Under the pieces are notes generated by a model. It did not search any database. It was given only the letters and a program-made list of their open reading frames with translations, and was not told the origin of the DNA. A stretch of 13,879 nucleotides of DNA from an uncultured Oscillospiraceae bacterium (lineage in GTDB: Bacteria; Bacillota; Clostridia; Oscillospirales; Ruminococcaceae), in contig CAJMEU010000072.1 in the NCBI GenBank assembly GCA_905212515.1, positions 1 to 13,879 of the forward strand, written 5' to 3'. Of the stretch, positions 6,603 to 13,587 are shown piece by piece (within the stretch, counting starts at the first letter, position 1; every line of letters starts with the position of its first letter). The translations under genes were made by a program, and so were the position numbers.

Positions 6603-6636
6603 TTTTATCTCCCAAAGGGCACTTGCCCTGTGCCGT

Positions 6637-7566
6637 TTATACTTTCAAATGCTTGCGGATGCTGGTGGCGCAGCCCGTGCTGCCGATCAGCATACCAAAG
6701 GCCACAAAGCCCGCCGCCAGGGGCAGGATCACCGTCTTGAAGGGCAGCATGCAGCTGCTGAACTCGTTGAGCAGAACCGAGAAGCTGTCGCTTTGGCTGA
6801 TGCCGCGGTCCAGGGCATAATAACCGCCGCCCACCAGCAGCGTGGCCACCACGCCGGACAAAGCGCCCACCGTCATGCCTTCCACGAAGAACGGCAGGCG
6901 GATGAAGGCGTTGGTGGCGCCCACGAATTTCATGATATTGATCTCCTTGCGGCGGGCGAACACCGTCAGTTTGATGGTATTGTTGATGACCACCACAGAC
7001 ACGATGCCCAGCACGGCCACCAAACCCCAGCCCACCAGATTGGCCACGCGCCGCAGGCTGACCATGGCGTTGCCCAGTTCGCTGGGGGCTTCCACTTTAT
7101 AGAACATGTCCCCGCCCAGGGCCTTGATGGCGCTGACGGTCCCATCCATACCGGCCGGGTCCGCCACGGAAACGCGGAAGGAGGCGGGCAGCGGGTTCGA
7201 GGGATTGCCCTCGCCGGAGAAGCTGTCCAACAGGTCAGAGTTTTCGCCCAGGCTCCCCTTCATCTCCTCCACGGCCTGCGCCTTGGAGATATATTCGCTG
7301 GAGGCCACGTTGGCCGTGCCTTTGATCTGCGCCGCAAGGGCCGACACCTGATCGGCTGTGACAGTATCGCTGAGGAAGAACACCACCTCGTTCTTGCTGC
7401 CCAGATAATCCACAAAGCTGTTGACGTTGAAACTGAGCAGCGCGGCGATGCCCGTGATGAACAGGCAGGCCGTCAGCACGCCCATGGAGGCCAGGGTCAT
7501 CAGGCGGTTGGCCACCATATTGTGCCAGCCCTGCTTGACTAAGTACTTGAAGCTGGACCATTTCAC
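6637..7566 (-). CDS. ftsX: Cell-division ABC transporter permease-like protein FtsX
   Basis: The 309-residue protein has the FtsX topology: a cytoplasmic N-terminus, TM1 (about 26-47), a large outer loop (about 48-176), then TM2-TM4 (about 177-197, 229-251, 277-297). The family motif RRKEINIMKFVGAT (205-218) lies between TM2 and TM3. FtsX passes the ATP-driven signal of FtsE through the membrane to a cell-wall hydrolase, and the outer loop is the binding site for that partner. Start is GTG at 7566, overlapping the ftsE stop (GTGA), so the two are translationally coupled. GAGAGGGG lies about 11 bases upstream, within the ftsE tail. Length is typical. Confidence 0.95.
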   Translation of the reverse strand: MKWSSFKYLVKQGWHNMVANRLMTLASMGVLTACLFITGIAALLSFNVNSFVDYLGSKNEVVFFLSDTVTADQVSALAAQIKGTANVASSEYISKAQAVEEMKGSLGENSDLLDSFSGEGNPSNPLPASFRVSVADPAGMDGTVSAIKALGGDMFYKVEAPSELGNAMVSLRRVANLVGWGLVAVLGIVSVVVINNTIKLTVFARRKEINIMKFVGATNAFIRLPFFVEGMTVGALSGVVATLLVGGGYYALDRGISQSDSFSVLLNEFSSCMLPFKTVILPLAAGFVAFGMLIGSTGCATSIRKHLKV

Positions 7567-8339
7567 GGGCGGCTCACCCCTCTCTGGCCGGCGGCGCCGG
7601 GCACCGTGATGCCTCCCGTCGCGGCGCCGGGCGCGGCCGGGCGGCGGCGCCGGCGCGCCGTGGGCGAAGCGTCGCCCACCACTTCGCCGTGGTCGATGGT
7701 GATGATGCGCTTATTGAAGCGCAAGGCCAGATCCCGCTCGTGAGTAACCACCACCACCGTGGTGCCCACGGTATTGATGGCCTGCAGCAACTCCATGATC
7801 TCCACGCTGAGCTCCGGGTCGATGTTGCCGGTGGGCTCGTCCGCAATGATGATGGGCGGCGAGTGCACCAGGGCGCGCGCCAGGGCGATGCGCTGCTGCT
7901 CTCCGCCGGACAGCTCCTGCGGCAGGCTGTAGGCCTTGTCCCGCAGGCCCACCAGGTTCAGCACGTAGGGCACGCGGCGCTTGATCTGTTTTTCGGGGAT
8001 ATTGGTCACCCGCATGGCAAAGGCCACGTTCTCATAGGCCGTCATGGTGGGGATCAGGCGGAAATCCTGGAACACCACGCCCAGGCTGCGGCGCAGGTAG
8101 GGGATCTCGCGGTTCTTGATGGTGGACAGGTCCCTGTCGTTGACGATGACGCGGCCTTCCGTGGCCACTTCCTCGCGCAGGATCAGTTTCAAAAACGTGC
8201 TTTTGCCGGCGCCCGAATGGCCCAGCACGAACACGAATTCCCCCTTCCCAATGTCCAGGTTCACGTTGTTCAGCGCCACGATGCCCGGGTTTTTGCCCGT
8301 GCCCTCGTACACCTTTTTCACATTTTCAAAACGGATCAT
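7563..8339 (-). CDS. ftsE: Cell-division ATP-binding protein FtsE, with extra C-terminal tail
   Basis: I place the start at ATG 8339 (MIRFENVKKVYEG), because GGGAG lies eight bases upstream and homologues start there; an in-frame start at 8396 would run through a hairpin. The 258-residue ATPase shows Walker A GHSGAGKST (40-48), the Q-loop (Gln91), the signature LSGGEQQ (143-149), Walker B IIIADEP (163-169) and the switch His200. It powers FtsX to control wall hydrolysis at division or elongation sites. The last 34 residues (about 225-258) are an Arg/Ala/Pro/Gly-rich tail beginning TARRRRRP, which ordinary FtsE of about 225-230 residues lacks. Four bases overlap ftsX. No own promoter is evident, and a terminator (8402-8440) separates it from the upstream cdaR-type gene. 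Confidence 0.95.
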   Translation of the reverse strand: MIRFENVKKVYEGTGKNPGIVALNNVNLDIGKGEFVFVLGHSGAGKSTFLKLILREEVATEGRVIVNDRDLSTIKNREIPYLRRSLGVVFQDFRLIPTMTAYENVAFAMRVTNIPEKQIKRRVPYVLNLVGLRDKAYSLPQELSGGEQQRIALARALVHSPPIIIADEPTGNIDPELSVEIMELLQAINTVGTTVVVVTHERDLALRFNKRIITIDHGEVVGDASPTARRRRRPAAPGAATGGITVPGAAGQRGVSRP

Positions 8340-8368
8340 AACATTCTCCCTGCAAAAATGGGCGCGAA

Positions 8369-8387
8369 GGCCGTCGGATGGACGGCC
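8369..8387 (-). promoter_or_regulatory. Hairpin in the ftsE 5' leader
   Basis: GGCCGTC (8369-8375) and GACGGCC (8381-8387) form a perfect 7-bp stem with a 5-base loop, 30 bases upstream of the ftsE start. No T run follows immediately, so it is not a typical terminator. It could stabilise the 5' end of processed ftsE mRNA; its role is unknown. Confidence 0.4.
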
Positions 8388-8401
8388 CCCGAACAAAATG
8401 G

Positions 8402-8440
8402 AAACGGGCGCTCAGGGCCTTTTCCTGTGAGCGCCCGTTT
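8402..8440 (-). terminator. Terminator after cdaR-type gene
   Basis: AAACGGGCGCTCA (8402-8414) pairs perfectly with TGAGCGCCCGTTT (8428-8440), giving a 13-bp stem. On the minus strand the stem ends in GTTT and continues CCATTTTG. It lies 19 bp after the stop of the PucR/CdaR-type gene. The T run is interrupted, so some read-through into ftsE is likely. Confidence 0.75.
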
Positions 8441-8459
8441 GGGCTCTTTGCGTGCGGCG

Positions 8460-9545
8460 TCAATATTTGGCCGGGTTGGAGGACAAGTACTTTTTCACCA
8501 TCAGCGCCACTTTGAACACGATGGCGTCGTCGAACTCGCGCAGGTCCAGGCCGGTGAGCTTTTTGATCTTCTCCAGGCGGTACACCAGGGTGTTGCGGTG
8601 CACGAACAGGCCGCGGCTGGTCTCGGAGACGTTCAGGTTGTTTTCAAAGAAGCGCTGGATGGTGAACAGCGTCTCGGCATCCAGGCTCTCGATGCTGCCC
8701 TGCTTGAACACTTCCTTGAGGAACATCTCGCACAGGGTGGTGGGCAACTGGTAGATCAGGCGGGCGATGCCCAGATGGTCGTAGCTAATGATGGACTGCT
8801 CGGTGTCGAACACCTTGCCCACTTCCATGGCGATCTGCGCTTCTTTGAAGCTGGTGGCCAGATCCTTCACATTGGCGATGGGGGTGCCGATGCCCACCAC
8901 GGCTTTGATATAATGTTCGCCGGAGAGGGTGTCCACGATGCTCTGCGCCAATTTATAGATGTCGTGGGCGTCGATGCCGCGCTTGATCTCTTTCACCAGC
9001 ACGGTGTCGTTCTCGCTGATGTTGAACACGAAGTCCTTCTGCTTGTCCGGGAACAGGCCGGACACCACGTCGTAGGCCGAGATGTCCGTGCCGGAGGTGA
9101 CGCGGATCAGCAGCACCACCCGGGACACGTCCGTGGCAAAGTGCAGCTCCCGCGCCTTGGCATAGATGTCACCGGGCAGGATGTTGTCCATCACCACGTT
9201 TTTGATGAAATTGGCCTTGTCGAACTTTTCGTCGTGATACTGCTTGATGTTCTGCAAACTGATGGCCAGCAGCGCGGCATAGCGGGCGGCAGCGTCGTCG
9301 GTGCCCTCCACAACCACGGCATAGTCGTTGCGCTTGTTGGACGTGAAGAGGTGGTAGGTGTAACCGTCCCGAACGAACGAGTCGCCGGCGGTCAGGCGGT
9401 CGGACGCGATGCCGTCGCGCACCTCGCCGATGCGGTTCAGGTCCGAGCAAGAGATCATGGTCCCCGTTTCATCCACTACCCCCACCATCCGGTCGATGGC
9501 GTCCTTCATCTGATAGACCACACCTTGAAATACTCTGTTCGCCAT
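8460..9545 (-). CDS. PucR/CdaR family transcriptional regulator
   Basis: The 361-residue regulator has the C-terminal PucR-type helix-turn-helix (about 300-355), including NVSETSRGLFVHRNTLVYRLEKIKKLTG (305-332). A central GGDEF-like CdaR domain precedes it (about 150-275), and an N-terminal sensor-like segment (about 1-130) contains GVVDETGTMI. Family members sense small molecules such as sugar diacids, purines or amino acids and usually activate nearby genes. The ligand here is unknown, since no uptake or catabolic genes are adjacent. Start ATG 9545 follows AAAGGAGA. Its promoter (9636-9664) is bracketed by two inverted copies of an 11-bp site, suggesting autoregulation. The neighbours are rsuA upstream and the FtsEX operon downstream; whether it controls cell-wall genes is open. 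Confidence 0.88.
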   Translation of the reverse strand: MANRVFQGVVYQMKDAIDRMVGVVDETGTMISCSDLNRIGEVRDGIASDRLTAGDSFVRDGYTYHLFTSNKRNDYAVVVEGTDDAAARYAALLAISLQNIKQYHDEKFDKANFIKNVVMDNILPGDIYAKARELHFATDVSRVVLLIRVTSGTDISAYDVVSGLFPDKQKDFVFNISENDTVLVKEIKRGIDAHDIYKLAQSIVDTLSGEHYIKAVVGIGTPIANVKDLATSFKEAQIAMEVGKVFDTEQSIISYDHLGIARLIYQLPTTLCEMFLKEVFKQGSIESLDAETLFTIQRFFENNLNVSETSRGLFVHRNTLVYRLEKIKKLTGLDLREFDDAIVFKVALMVKKYLSSNPAKY

Positions 9546-9635
9546 AAGCTCTCCTTTTCCCTTCTGCTGCGTGACCGTTGGCCGGCCGGGAGCCGACCCA
9601 ACAATATAAACAAATTCCTTGCCGCTATGTACTCT

Positions 9636-9664
9636 ATTTTACACAATAATTCTGACTATTGCAA
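9636..9664 (-). promoter_or_regulatory. Promoter of the cdaR-type gene
   Basis: On the minus strand, TTGCAA (9659-9664), a 17-bp spacer and TAAAAT (9636-9641) form a good housekeeping promoter. It gives a start near 9629 and a leader of about 84 nt. One copy of an inverted 11-bp repeat overlaps the -10 element. The 241-bp gap 9546-9786 is AT-rich and otherwise holds no gene. Confidence 0.75.
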
Positions 9665-9701
9665 CATATTTCCACAATTTTTTTGTCCGTTTATTGTGTA
9701 A
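9639..9701. repeat. Two inverted 11-bp sites flanking the cdaR promoter
   Basis: TTACACAATAA (9639-9649) and its exact reverse complement TTATTGTGTAA (9691-9701) lie with centres 52 bp apart, about five helical turns. The first overlaps the -10 of the cdaR promoter and the second lies 27 bp upstream of its -35. They fit paired operators, possibly bridged by DNA looping. An RNA stem is less likely, because the distal copy is not transcribed from this promoter. Confidence 0.6.
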
Positions 9702-9786
9702 TATGGGAAAAGGCTGCTGAAATCCCTATTATCATACAAAAAAACTGTGTGAAATTTTTGAATAAACCGTGAAAGCAAGAGGTCTT

Positions 9787-10512
9787 TCAGCCCTTTTCCG
9801 GTCCTTTCCGCCCAGAGAGGATCTTGTCCACTTCTTCGGCGCTCAGTTCCCGGAAACCGCCGGGGCCCAAGGTCTCGTCCAGGGGCAAAGCGCCGATGGC
9901 CGTGCGCCGCAGCCCGTTGACGCCCGCGCCGTACACGCCGAACATGCGCTTGATCTGGTGGTAGACCCCCTGGGTGAGCACCACCGTGGCCGCGCGCGGG
10001 CCGCCGGGGCCGGGCGTCAGTTCGGCCGGTTCCATTTTTTGGCCGTCGGCCAGGGTCACGCCGGCGGCAAAGCCCGCGATCATCTCCGGCGTCAGGTCTG
10101 TGTCCAGCTCCACCGTGTAGGTTTTGGCCACGTGGCGCTTGGGCGCCAGGATATCGTGGGCAAAGGCGCCGTCGTCCGTCACCAGCACGAAGCCGGTGCT
10201 GGTTTTATCCAGCCGGCCGGCGGGGAACAGGTTGCGGCGCGGGTAGGCCTTACCCACCAGGTCCACCACCGTGGTGTCGCCGCCGTCCCGGCTGGCGCTG
10301 ACCACGCCCGGGGGTTTGTCCAGCATGATATACACAAAGTCCCTGCGTTGCAGGGGCGCGCCGTCCAGCAGCACGCGGGCGTGCTCGTCCACCGGCGTTT
10401 CGGGCGCGCGGCACGGGCGGCCGTCCACGGATACCCGGCCGCCCCGCACGGCCGCTTTCGCGTCCGACCGGCTGCACTGGGCCGCCTCGGCGATGTATTT
10501 GTCCAGGCGCAC
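9787..10512 (-). CDS. rsuA: RsuA-family pseudouridine synthase (16S rRNA)
   Basis: I choose the GTG at 10512 (VRLDKYIAEAAQCSR) because AAAGGAGG lies nine bases upstream and homologues start with the S4 domain; the longer in-frame start at 10593 lies upstream of the likely transcription start. The 241-residue enzyme has an S4 RNA-binding domain (about 1-48), the LDKPPGV motif (64-70), and the catalytic AGRLDKTSTG with Asp102. The C-terminal signature is YHQIKRMFGVYG. The last resembles E. coli RsuA, which makes pseudouridine 516 in 16S rRNA, more than RluB/E/F, though target assignment by sequence is not certain. No clear terminator follows the stop; only a 5-bp hairpin lies at 9773-9790. Confidence 0.9.
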   Translation of the reverse strand: MRLDKYIAEAAQCSRSDAKAAVRGGRVSVDGRPCRAPETPVDEHARVLLDGAPLQRRDFVYIMLDKPPGVVSASRDGGDTTVVDLVGKAYPRRNLFPAGRLDKTSTGFVLVTDDGAFAHDILAPKRHVAKTYTVELDTDLTPEMIAGFAAGVTLADGQKMEPAELTPGPGGPRAATVVLTQGVYHQIKRMFGVYGAGVNGLRRTAIGALPLDETLGPGGFRELSAEEVDKILSGRKGPEKG

Positions 10513-10575
10513 AGGCCCCGCCTCCTTTTCCGCGCCGGCGCGGCGCGGCCGGCCTTTGCAAAACTGTGTCTGTTT

Positions 10576-10603
10576 ATTATACCACAAATGCAAGCGTTTG
10601 TGG
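10576..10603 (-). promoter_or_regulatory. rsuA extended -10 promoter with palindromic operator
   Basis: On the minus strand, TGGTATAAT is an extended -10 (TATAAT at 10576-10581), giving a start near 10569 and a 57-nt leader. No good -35 is present. Immediately upstream and overlapping the TGG is a perfect dyad CCACAAA-N8-TTTGTGG (10582-10603), in the place where a repressor or activator would act. A third half-site CCACAAA recurs at 10694-10700. Confidence 0.6.
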
Positions 10604-10703
10604 GATCACCGCGCATTCCGGCCGGTCGCCCCGCCAAGGGGCGAGGCCGGGCGCTTGAAAATAATGGATCAGGGCCGCTTTGCGGTCTTGATCCCACAAA
10701 CGC
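10594..10703. repeat. 15-bp terminal inverted repeats around nested hairpins
   Basis: A 15-base sequence at 10594-10608 (GCGTTTGTGGGATCA) returns as its exact reverse complement at 10689-10703. Inside lie a hairpin with TCGCCCC/GGGGCGA arms (10626-10644) and a second with GGATCA (10666-10671). The GGATCA can pair with the TGATCC part of the right-hand 15-mer, closing on CCGC/GCGG. The right arm therefore has two possible partners. On the minus strand the short hairpin is followed by ATTATTTT, so it resembles a second terminator after the DUF4830 gene. Confidence 0.55.
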
Positions 10704-10709
10704 CCGCTT

Positions 10710-10759
10710 TGTGAAAACACAGCCGGTATGGAAACCGGATCTGGCTTCCATACCGGCTG
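10710..10759 (-). terminator. Terminator of the DUF4830-like gene
   Basis: A perfect 14-bp stem (10720-10733 with 10746-10759) closes on a 12-base loop. On the minus strand the stem is followed by TGTTTTCAC. It starts 10 bp after the stop codon at 10769. Confidence 0.85.
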
Positions 10760-10768
10760 CGCGGCAGC

Positions 10769-11500
10769 TCATTCCACGGGCACCGCGCCCGCGTCTGCGG
10801 CGGTGATGTCCACGGCCGCGGCGGCATCCTGGGCGGCGGCGTCGGGCGCCGGCACGTCCGGCGTGGCCGCCGTATCCTGGCTGGGCTGGGGCTCAGGGGC
10901 CGGCTGGGCTTCCTGCTGGGCCGGGTCCGCCGACTGCGCAGCCTGCTGGGCCGCCGCCTCCTGGGCCGCCTGCAGCACGGCGTCGGCGTCCGCGTCCACG
11001 GTGGCCGACGTGCTTTGGGCGGGCGTCAGGGGCTTCACTTCGCCCGAGGGTTTTTCCAGCAGATAGGCGCCCTTGGGCTCGTTTTTATACACCAGCACCA
11101 CAGCGTAGGTCTTTACGGCCTCGTTGCTCTGGGTGGGGATGGGCACCACCCATTTGTCCACTTCTTTGCCCTTGCATTTCTTCAGGTCCAGCCCGCTTTT
11201 CTGGATCACCTCATGGAACGCCTTGAAGCTGTCGTCCCACTTGCGGGGCACCTTCACCGCCGTCACCTCGGCGGTGGTGGGGTCCACCTCCAGGCCGTAG
11301 CCGGCCAGGAAGGCCTTGACATCCTCCGCCCCATTGATCTTCTGGTTCAGGGCCGATGTGGGCACGGCGGCCGTGTCCACGGCCTCGCCCCCTTTGTCCA
11401 GCATCCGCAGCCCCAGGGCGCCGGCCGCCAGCGCCAGCGCGCACACCCCTACGGCAGCCAACTTTTTCAGGCCACCTTTGTTCAACGTCATCACAAACAT
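10769..11500 (-). CDS. DUF4830-like membrane-anchored extracytoplasmic protein
   Basis: The 243-residue protein has an N-terminal signal-anchor (about 11-33). A compact middle region (about 55-150) resembles DUF4830, with VPRKWDDSFKAFHEVIQKSGLDLKKCKGKEVDKWVV (84-119) followed by beta-rich sequence. A long low-complexity tail of Ala, Gln, Pro and Asp makes up 163-243. Function is unknown; DUF4830 proteins are small exported proteins seen mainly in clostridia. The tail could span the wall or be a flexible spacer. Start ATG 11500 follows AAGGAG by nine bases; Met4 is a weaker alternative. It is divergent from coaX, with a terminator directly after it. No convincing promoter was found on the minus strand between 11501 and 11620. 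Confidence 0.65.
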   Translation of the reverse strand: MFVMTLNKGGLKKLAAVGVCALALAAGALGLRMLDKGGEAVDTAAVPTSALNQKINGAEDVKAFLAGYGLEVDPTTAEVTAVKVPRKWDDSFKAFHEVIQKSGLDLKKCKGKEVDKWVVPIPTQSNEAVKTYAVVLVYKNEPKGAYLLEKPSGEVKPLTPAQSTSATVDADADAVLQAAQEAAAQQAAQSADPAQQEAQPAPEPQPSQDTAATPDVPAPDAAAQDAAAAVDITAADAGAVPVE

Positions 11501-11575
11501 GCCGCATGTCTCCTTCCAAACCCGTTTCGTTTCGGTTCTGTTTCATCTGTATGAGGCATGGACGTCATTTATCCC

Positions 11576-11604
11576 TTGCCAGCGGCTGTTTTCTCTTTTA
11601 TAAT
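11576..11604 (+). promoter_or_regulatory. coaX promoter
   Basis: TTGCCA (11576-11581), a 17-bp spacer and TATAAT (11599-11604) form a strong housekeeping promoter. The expected start is near 11611, about 26 bases before the chosen coaX ATG at 11637. Confidence 0.85.
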
Positions 11605-11636
11605 AGGTTTATCTTCCTTTTGAAAGGATGGGTTTT

Positions 11637-12404
11637 ATGATCTTGGCCGTGGATGTGGGCAATACCAATATCGTGTTGGGCGGGTATGAGCAGGGGAAAC
11701 TGCGCTTCTCCTCCCGTCTGTCCACTGAAAAAGCCATGGAGGCCGACCAGTACGCCCTGCAGCTGCGCGGCATCCTGGACCTGTACGACGTGGCCCCGGC
11801 GGCCATCGCGGGCATCGTGCTGTCCAGCGTGGTGCCGCCCATCACCGATACCCTGGCCCGCGCGCTGCGCCGCTTCACGGATGTGGAGCCCCTGCTGCTG
11901 AGCCAGAACCTGCCCACCGGCGTGGAGGTGTGCATCGACAACCCGCGGGAGCTGGGCACCGACCTGCTGGCCGGCGCCATCGGCGCCAAGGCCGGCTATC
12001 CCCTGCCCGCCGTGGTGCTGGACCTGGGCACGGCCACCAAGCTGACGGCCGTGGACGGCGAGGGCCGCGTGCAAGGCGTGAGCATCATGCCTGGCGTGTT
12101 CCTCAGCCTGAACGCGCTGGTGTCCGGCGCCAGCCAGCTGGGGGGCGTGGCGCTGCGCGCCCCCGGACGCGCCATCGGCAAAAATACGGCCGAGAGCATG
12201 CAGAGCGGCATGGTGCTGGGCACCGCCAGTATGCTGGACGGCATGCTGGACCGCTTTGAGGAGGAATTGGGCGGCCCGGCCACGCTGCTGGCCTGCGGCG
12301 GCGCTGCGGGGCTGATCGTGCCCTACTGCCGACACAAGATTTTGCACGTGCCCACCTTGATCCTGGACGGGCTGTACGCGGTGTACAAGGCGGTGAACGG
12401 GTGA
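11637..12404 (+). CDS. coaX: Type III pantothenate kinase CoaX
   Basis: CoaX phosphorylates pantothenate, the first step of coenzyme A synthesis. The 255-residue protein shows the ASKHA-kinase motifs: DVGNTN (6-11), the pantothenate/catalytic region ELGTDLLAGA (105-114) with Asp109, DLGTATKLT (129-137), and the C-terminal ACGGAAG. I place the start at 11637 because AAAGGA (11623-11628) serves as its ribosome binding site and the protein then begins MILAVDVGNTN like homologues. An ATG at 11628 overlaps that site. One oddity: the motif usually written GxDR reads GTDL here, with Leu110 replacing Arg. No clear terminator follows; the AT-rich gap 12405-12549 carries the next promoter. Confidence 0.93.
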   Translation: MILAVDVGNTNIVLGGYEQGKLRFSSRLSTEKAMEADQYALQLRGILDLYDVAPAAIAGIVLSSVVPPITDTLARALRRFTDVEPLLLSQNLPTGVEVCIDNPRELGTDLLAGAIGAKAGYPLPAVVLDLGTATKLTAVDGEGRVQGVSIMPGVFLSLNALVSGASQLGGVALRAPGRAIGKNTAESMQSGMVLGTASMLDGMLDRFEEELGGPATLLACGGAAGLIVPYCRHKILHVPTLILDGLYAVYKAVNG

Positions 12405-12445
12405 AAGGCAAAGTTTGCATTGTACGCCGCGCGCAAAAAAGTCTT

Positions 12446-12496
12446 TATAATTCATCATTCTGCATATAGATAAACGTTAAAAGAACATGTTATACT
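12446..12496 (+). promoter_or_regulatory. Candidate promoters for the secreted protease gene
   Basis: Two -10 candidates lie in the AT-rich gap: TATAAT at 12446-12451, and TATACT at 12491-12496 preceded by TGT to give an extended -10 (12488-12496). Neither has a good -35 at 17 bp. Start near 12503 from the second would give a 47-nt leader with a strong ribosome binding site, AAGGGAGG (12536-12543). Confidence 0.45.
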
Positions 12497-12549
12497 ATTT
12501 ATAGGATTATTTTCCAATCATTCTTCAGAAGTTAAAAGGGAGGCAAATC

Positions 12550-13575
12550 ATGAAAAGAACAAATTTAAAAAAGTTTATTGGCACATTTTGTATGATTGTT
12601 TTTGTAATGGCTATTTTTTCTCCCCTTGCCTTCGCTGCTTCTCCGGAAGAAAACACGGGTCTCATTAAGAAAAGCGTCCCTATTTATCGCGTCGACCCTG
12701 TAACCGGGGCAATGATTGAGGACAGCGTAGAGATCGAAATCGATCCTTCTGTTACCGAATTAACCACCCCTGGCTATAACCCGGATGGGCAGCCTCCGGC
12801 AGCAGCGCCTAGTCCTATTGGCATTATCGGCCACAATGACATAACGCCTGTTGTAAGTCCTACCGTCGGGCCTCCGCGCGGCGTGGTTGCGCTGGATATG
12901 TATTTCGATAACTATCCGGGTGTGGAGGGTGTGTACCATACGGTCGCCACAGGTTTTTTGATCAGCCCGCGCACCGTCGTAACCGCCGCACATTGCCTTT
13001 ATGATGTTACCTGGCAGGTAACTCCCGATCGGGTGGAAGTCGCCCCCGCACGGGTTGGTAATACGCGTCCCTTTGGCAGCGAAATTGCAACTCGTTCCCA
13101 ATATTTTATCAGCCCTGATTATGTCAACAGGGTCAGTGATTGGGACGATTGGGCGGTTATCACCTTAAATCAGCCCTTAGGCAATACCTCCGGCTATTTC
13201 GGCCTTCACTGGCAGCAGGATTTCACCAATCTTCACGCCATTTGTTATGGGTATCCCGCTAATGTTTATCCCGATTATCAGCCGGGGAACATCCCTGATC
13301 CCATGCTATGGGTTGACCACATCATGTATCAATCGATTGGCCAAATTCGCAACGGTCTGCCTCCCCTGCTTAAAGGAGATTGGGACATGACCGGCGGTTT
13401 CAGCGGAGGACCCTTGGTAATTTTACCCGAGGGAAGCACCAATTATTGTGCGATCGGCATCCACAGCGATGGAAATAACAATAACGATCATTATCAGGAA
13501 TATCCTAAAGCGTTTTCAAGAGATCGCGCCATTGACCGGGATTTGTATCAAACCCTTGTCAATTTAAGGGTTTAA
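12550..13575 (+). CDS. Secreted trypsin-like (S1/V8-type) serine protease
   Basis: The 341-residue protein begins with a classical signal peptide: KRTNLKK, a hydrophobic core to about residue 26, and an AFA cleavage motif at 27-29. A Pro-rich propeptide-like region runs to about 108. The chymotrypsin-fold triad follows: His148 in VVTAAHCLYD, Asp200 in SDWDDWAVITL, and Ser285 in TGGFSGGPL. The spacing and the DWAV and SGGP motifs resemble bacterial V8/glutamyl endopeptidase-like enzymes; cleavage specificity is unknown. All three catalytic residues are present, so it should be active outside the cell. AAGGGAGG precedes the ATG. Codon use is markedly more AT-rich than in coaX and the FtsEX genes, which suggests acquisition or a different expression class. 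The stop codon overlaps the ribosome binding site of the next small gene. Confidence 0.88.
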   Translation: MKRTNLKKFIGTFCMIVFVMAIFSPLAFAASPEENTGLIKKSVPIYRVDPVTGAMIEDSVEIEIDPSVTELTTPGYNPDGQPPAAAPSPIGIIGHNDITPVVSPTVGPPRGVVALDMYFDNYPGVEGVYHTVATGFLISPRTVVTAAHCLYDVTWQVTPDRVEVAPARVGNTRPFGSEIATRSQYFISPDYVNRVSDWDDWAVITLNQPLGNTSGYFGLHWQQDFTNLHAICYGYPANVYPDYQPGNIPDPMLWVDHIMYQSIGQIRNGLPPLLKGDWDMTGGFSGGPLVILPEGSTNYCAIGIHSDGNNNNDHYQEYPKAFSRDRAIDRDLYQTLVNLRV

Positions 13576-13587
13576 GGATTTACCTTT

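Noticed and set aside
8340..8396. Longer ftsE start at 8396
   Set aside because: It would add 19 residues unlike any FtsE across a hairpin, whereas the ATG at 8339 has a good ribosome binding site and matches the family start.
7689..9701. 670-codon plus-strand ORF across ftsE and the cdaR-type gene
   Set aside because: It is a His/Gln/Val/Gly-rich translation typical of antisense GC-rich coding DNA, it overlaps two well-supported genes, and no start signals were seen.
9773..9790. Possible rsuA terminator (GAAAG/CTTTC)
   Set aside because: It has a 5-bp stem, an 8-base loop and no proper T tract, so it is not supported.
12405..12445. Possible coaX terminator (TTTGC/GCAAA arms)
   Set aside because: It is only a 5-bp stem with a long loop, followed by A rather than T on the plus strand, so it is too weak to call.
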